From: AP-15 sp036008325
GTDB taxonomy: Bacteria > Pseudomonadota > Alphaproteobacteria > ATCC43930 > CGMCC-115725
Length of the DNA: 17,421 nt
NCBI GenBank assembly: GCA_036008325.1
Contig: DASYNW010000253.1
Location: 1-17,421, forward strand
Direction of reading: 5' to 3'
How positions within the stretch are numbered: position 1 is the stretch's first letter; each line of letters opens with the position of its first letter. The translations under genes and the position numbers were made by a program. The notes under the pieces were generated by a model. The model made no database searches and had not been told where the DNA came from. It was given only the letters and a program-made list of their open reading frames with translations. Of the stretch, positions 1 to 5,454 are shown piece by piece.

Positions 1-507
1 GGTCCACTGGCCGCCGTCGGTATTGCCGGCTGGGACGCGCGGCTGGTCCGGATCGTAGCCTGCCTTCAAGAGATCGAACGCGGCGGGGTCGAGACCGCAG
101 GCTTTCATTAGCTCGCGCGGGCTGGCGCCGGCGGCGAGTAGTCGGTCGCCGATAGATAGACGAAGCGCGGCCTCTTTCTTGTCCTTTAGCGGCGCGAGTC
201 CGCTGAGCGCGAGCGCGATTGCGGCGAGGACAGTCTCGCCTTGGCTCCAATAGGCTGAGGCGCGGCGGATGTTACCGAGTACAGCAGGGCCCACCATCTT
301 GCCGTAGGCGGCGGCAAGTAGCGCCAGGATGCGCTCCTCCGCGCCGTCGATCGCGAGTGCCGGAATACCGCATGCGTCGTGGCCCATCGGAGCCAGGACG
401 GTTGTGCCGAGAACGAGACCTTCCTCGCTGGTCGTCATCACCAGCGCCAGCGGATGCGGACGCATGCAATCGGCCGCACCCTTACGCGCTTCCTGCACAG
501 AAATCAT
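1..507 (-). CDS. Hypothetical protein with 'VPAGN-DGGQWT' linker motif (C-terminus cut off by window edge)
   Basis: This is an open frame of 169 codons from an ATG at 507 to the window edge with no stop, so the C-terminal part is missing. The visible part begins MISVQEARKGAADC, is mostly helical-looking and alanine/leucine-rich, and ends in DPDQPRVPAGNTDGGQWT. From family knowledge, a motif of the form 'P.RVPAG...GGQWT' recurs in many alphaproteobacterial proteins, where a shared N-terminal part is followed by variable C-terminal domains, some toxin- or phage-like. The variable domain here lies outside the window, so no function is assigned. Codon use (CTA, TCT, GTA, ACT) is less GC-biased than in the neighbouring cob genes, which suggests later acquisition. 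The start is supported by a strong promoter ending about 22 nt upstream. No good Shine-Dalgarno is seen. Confidence 0.6.
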   Translation of the reverse strand, partial: MISVQEARKGAADCMRPHPLALVMTTSEEGLVLGTTVLAPMGHDACGIPALAIDGAEERILALLAAAYGKMVGPAVLGNIRRASAYWSQGETVLAAIALALSGLAPLKDKKEAALRLSIGDRLLAAGASPRELMKACGLDPAAFDLLKAGYDPDQPRVPAGNTDGGQWT

Positions 508-524
508 TGGGGTCCCGCAACGAG

Positions 525-550
525 GTTTGCGAGTTTTTATACACGCAAAC
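525..550. promoter_or_regulatory. Inverted repeat over the -10 box (possible operator)
   Basis: The arms GTTTGCG (525-531) and CGCAAAC (544-550) are perfect reverse complements around a 12-nt spacer that contains the -10 box. A repressor bound here would cover the promoter. Binding by any protein is inference; the symmetry is seen directly. Confidence 0.45.
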
Positions 551-564
551 CGCGCGGCTGTCAA
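536..564 (-). promoter_or_regulatory. Near-consensus sigma-70 promoter for the left-edge gene
   Basis: Read on the minus strand, TTGACA (559-564) is followed by a 17-nt spacer and TATAAA (536-541). The expected start of transcription is near 529, about 22 nt before the ATG at 507. This is the best match to the -35/-10 consensus that I found in the window, and it lies directly downstream of cobT, so the edge gene has its own transcription start. Confidence 0.65.
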
Positions 565-588
565 GAACATAACATGAATATGACAGCC
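556..588. repeat. Inverted repeat between the cobT stop and the -35 box (operator or weak terminator)
   Basis: The arms GGCTGTCA (556-563) and TGACAGCC (581-588) are perfect reverse complements with a 17-nt loop. The left arm overlaps the -35 box, and the repeat begins 6 nt after the cobT stop. There is no T-tract, so an intrinsic terminator is doubtful. A second operator for the downstream promoter is equally possible. Confidence 0.4.
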
Positions 589-593
589 ACGGC

Positions 594-2438
594 TCAGGCG
601 GCGCGGCGGCGGCTCCTGACGCGGGTCTTGTCGCCTTCTTCCGCGAACAGCTCCGACAATTTTTCGAGCATGACCCCGCCCAGCTGCTCGGCGTCGACGA
701 TGGTGACGGCGCGCCGGTAGTAGCGGGTCACGTCGTGGCCGATGCCGATCGCGGTAAGCTCCACCTCGCCGAGGCGTTCGATGCCGGCAATGACTTCGCG
801 CAGATGCTTTTCGAGATAATTGCCGGGGTTGACCGATAGGGTCGAATCATCGACCGGGGCGCCGTCGGAAATCACCATGAGGATGCGGCGCTGCTCGGTG
901 CGCTCGCGCAGCCGGTGGTGCGCCCAGGCCAGCGCCTCGCCGTCGATGTTCTCTTTCAGGATGCCCTCGCGCAGCATCAGCCCGAGATTGCGCCGGGCGC
1001 GTCGCCACTGCATGTCGGCGGGCTTGTAGACGATATGCCGCAAATCGTTGAGCCGGCCCGGATTGGCCGGCTTGCCGGCGGCGATCCAGCGCTCGCGCGC
1101 CTGGCCGCCTTTCCAGGCCCGTGTCGTAAAACCGAGGATCTCGACCTTGACCGCACAGCGTTCGAGGGTGCGCGCCAGGATGTCGGCGCTCATCGCCGCG
1201 ACGGTGATCGGCCGGCCGCGCATCGAGCCCGAATTGTCGATCAGCAGGCTGACCACGGTGTCGCGAAAATCGGTCTCGCGCTCGCGCTTGAAGGCCAGGG
1301 GCAGCACCGGGTTGGCGACGACTCGCGACAGCCGCGCGGCATCGAGCAGGCCCTCGTCGAGGTCGAACTCCCAGGCGCGGGTCTGCTTGGCCATGAGCTT
1401 GCGCTGCAAGCGGTTGGCAAGGCGCGCAATCACGCTCTGCAAGTGCGCCAGCTGCTGGTCGAGCAATTGGCGCAGCCGGGACAATTCGTCGGCGTCGCAC
1501 AGCTGGTCGGCCTCGACGACCTCGTCCGAGAGGGTGCTGAAGGCGCGGTAGATTGCGGTGTCGTCGGGGCGGCCGCGCGGCATCGTGCCGGGGCGGCCGG
1601 GGCGGCCCGGATCGTCGTCGCTCGACCCCGGCATCATCTCGCCGTCGCCGGCTTCGGCCGCGTCCTGCGCATCCTCGGCCTCGCCATCGGCGGGCGAGCC
1701 GTCGGGCGAGGGCTGGGCGCCGGTGGTGGCGCCCTCGCCTTCGCTCTGGTTTTCGCCCTCGGCCTCCTCGCCTTCCTGCTGCTCGTCGCTTTCGCTGTCC
1801 TCGGCCTCGCCCAGATCGATGTCGAGGTCCTGCAGCATGCGCCGGGTGGCCCGCGCATACTCGTCCTGATCGAGGATGGCCCGGTCGAGCTCGCCCAGAT
1901 CCTTGGCGATCTTGGCCTCGAGCCACGGCCGCCACAGATCGACGACGCGGCGCGCCGAGAGCGGCGGGCGCTCCTTGGTCAGAGCCTCACGGGTCAGGAG
2001 CCGCACCGCCTCGGCCATCGTGCCCTCGGTGCGCTCGGTGATCCGCTCGAACCCCTGCCGGCGATACTGCTCGTCGAGCACCGCGGCGAGATTGCCGGCG
2101 ACCCCGACCATGCGGCGCGAGCCCAAGGCCTCGACCCGCGCCTGCTCGACGGCCTCGAAGACGGCGCGCGCCAGCGGGCTGCCGGGGAGGCGCCGGCTGT
2201 GCACCGCAGCGTCGTGGTAGCGCAGCCGCAAGGCCATGCTGTCGGCCGCCCCGCGCAGCTGCGCCGCCTCGTCGGCCGGCAGATCGCGCGGCGGGTTGGG
2301 CAGCCGCACGCGGGTCCCGCTGAGCCCCGCCGCTTCCGGCCCGAAGCCGATGGTGACGTCGTCGCGCTCGGCAATCGCGCGCAGGGTCGCGGCGGTCGCG
2401 CGCTTGAAGATTTCGGTCGGGGAGAAATCCTGAGCCAT
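594..2438 (-). CDS. cobT: Cobaltochelatase subunit CobT
   Basis: This is the 614-residue large non-ATPase partner of the CobN-CobS-CobT complex. The complex inserts Co2+ into hydrogenobyrinic acid a,c-diamide in aerobic cobalamin synthesis in the cytoplasm. The N-terminal part (about 1-205) is the CobT-specific region. A highly acidic, low-complexity linker (about 205-290, runs of E, D and S) follows. The C-terminal half is a von Willebrand A domain with a MIDAS motif DNSGSM at 401-406 and a second conserved stretch ISDGAPVDDSTL at about 523-534. The linker and VWA arrangement parallels ChlD/BchD of magnesium chelatase. The ATG start gives MAQDFSPTEIFKRAT, usual for the family. It lies downstream of cobS on the same strand, separated by a palindromic repeat. 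The largest subunit gene, cobN, is not in this window. Confidence 0.95.
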   Translation of the reverse strand: MAQDFSPTEIFKRATAATLRAIAERDDVTIGFGPEAAGLSGTRVRLPNPPRDLPADEAAQLRGAADSMALRLRYHDAAVHSRRLPGSPLARAVFEAVEQARVEALGSRRMVGVAGNLAAVLDEQYRRQGFERITERTEGTMAEAVRLLTREALTKERPPLSARRVVDLWRPWLEAKIAKDLGELDRAILDQDEYARATRRMLQDLDIDLGEAEDSESDEQQEGEEAEGENQSEGEGATTGAQPSPDGSPADGEAEDAQDAAEAGDGEMMPGSSDDDPGRPGRPGTMPRGRPDDTAIYRAFSTLSDEVVEADQLCDADELSRLRQLLDQQLAHLQSVIARLANRLQRKLMAKQTRAWEFDLDEGLLDAARLSRVVANPVLPLAFKRERETDFRDTVVSLLIDNSGSMRGRPITVAAMSADILARTLERCAVKVEILGFTTRAWKGGQARERWIAAGKPANPGRLNDLRHIVYKPADMQWRRARRNLGLMLREGILKENIDGEALAWAHHRLRERTEQRRILMVISDGAPVDDSTLSVNPGNYLEKHLREVIAGIERLGEVELTAIGIGHDVTRYYRRAVTIVDAEQLGGVMLEKLSELFAEEGDKTRVRSRRRAA

Positions 2439-2462
2439 CGCCCGGGCCTACCCGCGGCCCAA

Positions 2463-2539
2463 TTCGTCATCCCCGCGAAAGCGGGAACCCAGGTGCTTAG
2501 TCACCTGCCCTGGACCCCCGCTTGCGCGGGGGCGACGAA
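2463..2539. repeat. REP-like palindromic repeat with three hairpins
   Basis: The outer arms TTCGTC (2463-2468) and GACGAA (2534-2539) enclose three smaller hairpins: CCCGC-GAAA-GCGGG (2472-2485), CAGGTG/CACCTG (2490-2507) and CCCCCGC-TTGC-GCGGGGG (2515-2532). In one frame the element reads VIPAKAGTQ...WTPACAGAT, a translation signature familiar from intergenic repeats of many proteobacterial genomes. It fills most of the gap between cobS and cobT and could act as mRNA structure or partial attenuation between the two genes; that role is inference. Confidence 0.75.
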
Positions 2540-2571
2540 AATCCATCGATACGGTGAACTTCATCCGCGGC

Positions 2572-3576
2572 CTACATCAGGGTGGCGTTGACGCCGGTCT
2601 CGGCCAGTTCGGTGCCAAAGCAGCGCTGATAGTATTCGGCCACCGCCGGCCGCTCGGTCTCGTCGCATTTGTTGAGAAAGGTCAGGCGGAAGCCGAACGA
2701 CAGATCGCCGAAGATCGCCGCGTTCTCGGCCCAGGTCATGACCGTGCGCGGCGACATCACGGTCGAGATGTCGCCGTTGATGAAGCCGGCGCGGGTCAGG
2801 TCGGCGAGCGCCACCATCGCGCTGATCGTGCGCCGGCCTTCCTCGTTGTCGTAAGTCGGCACCTTGGCCAGCACGATCTCGACCTCGGCATCGTGCGGCA
2901 GATAGTTGAGGGTGGCGACGATGTTCCAGCGGTCCATCTGGCCCTGATTGATCTGCTGGGTCCCGTGATAGAGGCCGGTGGTGTCGCCGAGACCGACCGT
3001 GTTCGCGGTCGAGAACAGGCGGAACCCCGAATGCGGGCGGATCACCCGGTTCTGGTCGAGGAGGGTCAGCTTGCCCTCGACCTCGAGCACCCGCTGGATC
3101 ACGAACATCACGTCGGGCCGGCCTGCGTCGTATTCGTCAAAGCACAGCGCTACCGGGTGCTGCAAGGCCCACGGCAACAGGCCCTCGCGGAACTCGGTCA
3201 CCTGCTTGTTGTCGCGCAGCACGATCGCGTCCTTGCCGACGAGGTCGATGCGGCTGATGTGGCTGTCGAGGTTGACCCGGATGCAGGGCCAGTTGAGCCG
3301 GGCGGCAACCTGCTCGACATGGGTCGATTTGCCGGTGCCGTGATAGCCCTGGATCATGACCCGCCGGTTGAAGGCGAAGCCGGCGAGGATCGCCAGGGTC
3401 GTATCGTGATCAAAGCGATAGGCCTCGTCGAAATCGGGGACGTGCTCGCTCGCCTGGCTGAACGCCGGGACCTGGAGATCGCTGTTGATGCCGAAGGTCT
3501 GGCGGACCGAGATCGTGATGTCGGGCTTATCGAGCGGAAACGCGTCGGCGGGCGCCGCGGGCTGAACGGATGGCAT
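2572..3576 (-). CDS. cobS: Cobaltochelatase ATPase subunit CobS
   Basis: This 334-residue AAA+ ATPase of the MoxR-like/chelatase group drives cobalt insertion together with CobT and CobN. Walker A is GYHGTGKS at 77-84, Walker B is ALCFDEYD at 143-150 and a sensor-1-like FSTANT sits at 188-193. The N-terminal stretch (about 15-55, PDITISVRQTFGINSDLQVPAF) and the C-terminus rich in conserved FLNKCDETERP are typical of CobS. Length matches the family (about 330). The ATG at 3576 is preceded by AGGA about 12 nt upstream. The gene lies 78 bp downstream of a J-domain protein gene on the same strand and 133 bp upstream of cobT, so the three probably form one transcript. Confidence 0.96.
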   Translation of the reverse strand: MPSVQPAAPADAFPLDKPDITISVRQTFGINSDLQVPAFSQASEHVPDFDEAYRFDHDTTLAILAGFAFNRRVMIQGYHGTGKSTHVEQVAARLNWPCIRVNLDSHISRIDLVGKDAIVLRDNKQVTEFREGLLPWALQHPVALCFDEYDAGRPDVMFVIQRVLEVEGKLTLLDQNRVIRPHSGFRLFSTANTVGLGDTTGLYHGTQQINQGQMDRWNIVATLNYLPHDAEVEIVLAKVPTYDNEEGRRTISAMVALADLTRAGFINGDISTVMSPRTVMTWAENAAIFGDLSFGFRLTFLNKCDETERPAVAEYYQRCFGTELAETGVNATLM

Positions 3577-3630
3577 TATTTTCTTGCGTCCTACATGTGG
3601 AACGGAGGGAATTTGCGCGATGCGCGCCTG

Positions 3631-3670
3631 CGGTTCAACCGAAATAGCCGCGGTTCACGCGAAATAGCCG
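3631..3670. repeat. 20-bp tandem duplication across the 3' end of the J-domain gene
   Basis: Positions 3631-3650 and 3651-3670 match at 18 of 20 bases (consensus CGGTTCA--CGAAATAGCCG). On the minus strand each copy encodes GYF(A/G) followed by TGA, so the last four codons and the stop of the J-domain gene are duplicated, with the second copy lying just past the real stop at 3655-3657. Confidence 0.7.
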
Positions 3671-4242
3671 GCCTTCAGAGTGGCATAGGCCTGATTGATG
3701 ATTTTGAGCTTCTCCTCGGCCGCCTTGTCGCCGCCATGGGCATCGGGATGATGCAGCTTGACCAGTTCCTTGTAGCGCGCCTTGAGGCGCACCGGGGTGA
3801 AGGGCGGCTCGATCTCGAACACGGCCAATGCCTGCTCCTGGGCCGACAGCGCGCGCCGCGAGGCTTCGCGGCTCTGCCGGTCGCGCTCGCGGCTGCCGTG
3901 ACGGTCGCCGGGGATCTCGCCTGGATACACGCCGAACGGGTCGCGCACCCGCGCGGCCCAGCCGGGGCCGTGGCGGTCGCCGAGCCGCCAGGTCGGGCGT
4001 TGCCAGACCGTATCGCTGCGGATCTCGGCCTCGATCTCATGGTCGCTCATCCCGGCGTAATAGTTCCAGGCGGCGTTGTAGGCGCGCACATGGTCGAGAC
4101 AGAACCAGTAATAGTCGTGCAGGTCGAGACGCGATTTCGGCGCGCGGAACTCGCCGCCGGCGGCGCAGTCGGGGTGATCGCAGGCCCGAACCGGCGGTTC
4201 GGCCGCGGCCTCGAATAGAGGATCCAGCACCAGGCGCCGCAT
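3655..4242 (-). CDS. J-domain protein associated with cobaltochelatase genes
   Basis: This is a 195-residue protein with a C-terminal J domain (about 137-195) carrying the HPD motif at 165-167 in KLHHPDAHGG, needed to stimulate Hsp70 ATPase. The N-terminal part has CDHPDC (21-26) and FCLDH (47-51), which could form a small metal site, then aromatic-rich YYWFCLDHVRAYNAAWNYY. From family knowledge, J proteins of this layout are found upstream of cobS in alphaproteobacteria and are presumed to help assembly of the chelatase; no direct role is shown here. The frame is open up to 4392, but the internal ATG at 4242 is preferred. The upstream 50 codons look non-coding, overlap the preceding gene and cross a good promoter that ends 7 nt before this ATG. 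Confidence 0.85.
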   Translation of the reverse strand: MRRLVLDPLFEAAAEPPVRACDHPDCAAGGEFRAPKSRLDLHDYYWFCLDHVRAYNAAWNYYAGMSDHEIEAEIRSDTVWQRPTWRLGDRHGPGWAARVRDPFGVYPGEIPGDRHGSRERDRQSREASRRALSAQEQALAVFEIEPPFTPVRLKARYKELVKLHHPDAHGGDKAAEEKLKIINQAYATLKAGYFA

Positions 4243-4249
4243 GGTCGAG

Positions 4250-4278
4250 AGTATGGGTGGAGCGCCGCCGGCTGGCAA
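4250..4278 (-). promoter_or_regulatory. Probable promoter of the J-cobS-cobT transcript, giving a leaderless mRNA
   Basis: Read on the minus strand, TTGCCA (4273-4278), a 17-nt spacer and CATACT (4250-4255) lie so that the expected transcription start falls at or within a base or two of the ATG at 4242. The lack of any Shine-Dalgarno before that ATG agrees with a leaderless transcript. Match to consensus is 5/6 and 4/6. Confidence 0.5.
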
Positions 4279-4372
4279 GACGCGCGGTGCCGATCGCGCA
4301 CCAGGCCGGCCCGCTAAGGCAGAACAGGGTTGCAGGGCGCGATCGCCGCCATTCCGCATGTTCTGCTCGACG

Positions 4373-5113
4373 TCAAGCAGCATGCGCCTCAATTGCGTTG
4401 AATGAAAATTGGATCCCGTAGCTTACCAGACGGATGTTCGGCGCCGCTCTGGCCGCCGCGATTGCACGCGGGGAAAATTCGGCGGCGACCAGAATTCCCC
4501 GCAGCGAGGTGGTTTCATTCATCAGTTCTCCAATATAAGCAAGAATCTGTCCGATAGCGTCCCGATCCGCACGACCCGCCTTTAGCTCGATTACGACCGT
4601 CCCGCCGGAACCATCCTTCGCCAGGATGTCGATTCGACCGCCGGATTTGACTTTTCGCTCTCCGCCACCATCCACGATCGTCAAGCCGGGTTCGAGCGAT
4701 GCAATATTCCTCCGCAATGCCTGCTGGAGATCCCGTTCCAACCCAAAAGTTGTCTCGACAGCCTCTACTATTTCGTCGCTCTCGGCGCTGGCGGGTACGG
4801 GCAGATCCGTGGGTGTTCGCATGGTTATCCATGCTCTAATGGCGCTCACTTGGCCGGGCGTTACACCAACTCGTTCGGCAATATCGTAGCGGCTCATCCC
4901 TTGAAGCAATAATTTGTGGATCTCTGCCTTTTGCTCATCCGACATTCGCCTCAAGGATACGGCCTTCCTTGATTTTGTAGCACTTTGATGAAACTTCCCC
5001 CGGACAGCATCGGTCCAATCCGTGTTCTCCGGAATGTCGCTTGTATCGATCCGTGAATCCGGCAAATCCGCAAGCGCGGTCAGCTCCGCCGCCGTCTTGT
5101 CAGATGCCTTCAT
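4373..5113 (-). CDS. BrnA-like antitoxin N-terminus fused to a helix-turn-helix and a NucS/DUF91-like nuclease domain
   Basis: This is a 246-residue protein in three parts. Residues 1-55 resemble BrnA antitoxins (ALADLPDSRIDTSDIPE, DWTDAVRGKFHQ, then KAVSLR). In BrnA the KAVSLR-type strand leads into a ribbon-helix-helix, but here residues 57-97 form a helix-turn-helix instead (LLLQGMSRYDIAERVGVTPG). Residues 120-238 resemble the C-terminal nuclease domain of NucS/EndoMS (DUF91): FGLERDL, SLEPGL, RIDIL with D162, VIELK with E176 and K178, Q189 and Y193 in GQILAYIGE, then RGILVAAEFSP. These are the expected PD-(D/E)XK residues, so the domain looks intact. The ATG at 5113 lies inside the brnT 3' end (14-bp overlap), which decides the start; the open frame further upstream, to 5206, is brnT read out of frame. 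It could neutralise BrnT, regulate the pair, cut DNA, or all three. GC content is clearly lower than in the flanks. Confidence 0.75.
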   Translation of the reverse strand: MKASDKTAAELTALADLPDSRIDTSDIPENTDWTDAVRGKFHQSATKSRKAVSLRRMSDEQKAEIHKLLLQGMSRYDIAERVGVTPGQVSAIRAWITMRTPTDLPVPASAESDEIVEAVETTFGLERDLQQALRRNIASLEPGLTIVDGGGERKVKSGGRIDILAKDGSGGTVVIELKAGRADRDAIGQILAYIGELMNETTSLRGILVAAEFSPRAIAAARAAPNIRLVSYGIQFSFNAIEAHAA

Positions 5114-5384
5114 GGTATCTCTGCCTTTCCCGCGGCGTCGCCTTGCGAGCAGAAATAATTCGGACCACCTCCTCTCCGTCATGATCGCTAAAGGTATGGG
5201 CCACAATCAGAACGGCGACCCCATTGGTGATGCCCATTGTTTGCCAGCGCTCCTCGCCTTCCTCGAAGCGATCTTGGATTGATAGCTGATTCGGGTCCTC
5301 AAATACCAGCGATGCGGTCTCAAAGCTGACGCCATGTTTGCGCAAATTGGAACGGCTCTTGGCTCGATCCCAGTCAATGCGCAT
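5100..5384 (-). CDS. brnT: BrnT family type II toxin
   Basis: The 94-residue product matches BrnT ribonuclease toxins in length and pattern: MRIDWDRAKSRSNLRKHGVS at the start (family pattern 'DP.K...N..KHGV.FE.A..VF.D'), EEGEERWQTMG near 42-51, an I-V-A-H core near 60-63 and the closing RIISARKATPRERQRYHEG. BrnT toxins cleave RNA and block translation, and they are normally held by BrnA. Here the next gene, overlapping by 14 bp, has only the BrnA N-terminal part fused to other domains. The gene starts 70 bp after the prfC stop on the same strand. The ATG at 5384 has a modest purine run (GGCAGGG) about 9 nt upstream. No key family segment appears missing. Confidence 0.92.
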   Translation of the reverse strand: MRIDWDRAKSRSNLRKHGVSFETASLVFEDPNQLSIQDRFEEGEERWQTMGITNGVAVLIVAHTFSDHDGEEVVRIISARKATPRERQRYHEGI

Positions 5385-5432
5385 CCCGGCCCTGCCAACC
5401 TTGCGGGAAATTGGAGGCCAAAGAAGCTAACC

Positions 5433-5450
5433 AAAAGCCGCTCAGCTGGC
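5433..5450 (-). terminator. Weak candidate terminator after prfC
   Basis: On the minus strand, GCCAGC-TGA-GCGGC can form a five-pair stem with a bulged A, followed by TTTT. It lies 5 nt past the prfC stop. The stem is short, so this is only a candidate separating prfC from brnT. Confidence 0.3.
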
Positions 5451-5454
5451 CGCG

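Noticed and set aside
915..2591. 558-codon open frame on the plus strand
   Set aside because: It lies antisense to cobT, has low-complexity GC-driven composition and no family motif; its end reads the REP-like repeat (VIPAKAGTQ).
2554..4218. 554-codon open frame on the plus strand
   Set aside because: It is antisense to cobS and the J-domain gene, both of which have clear catalytic or HPD motifs.
4243..4392. N-terminal extension of the J-domain protein by 50 residues
   Set aside because: It overlaps the end of the nuclease fusion gene, has no conserved sequence and contains a plausible promoter directly before the internal ATG.
5114..5206. N-terminal extension of the BrnA-like fusion by 31 residues
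   Set aside because: These codons are brnT sequence in another frame; the BrnA-like pattern starts at the ATG at 5113.
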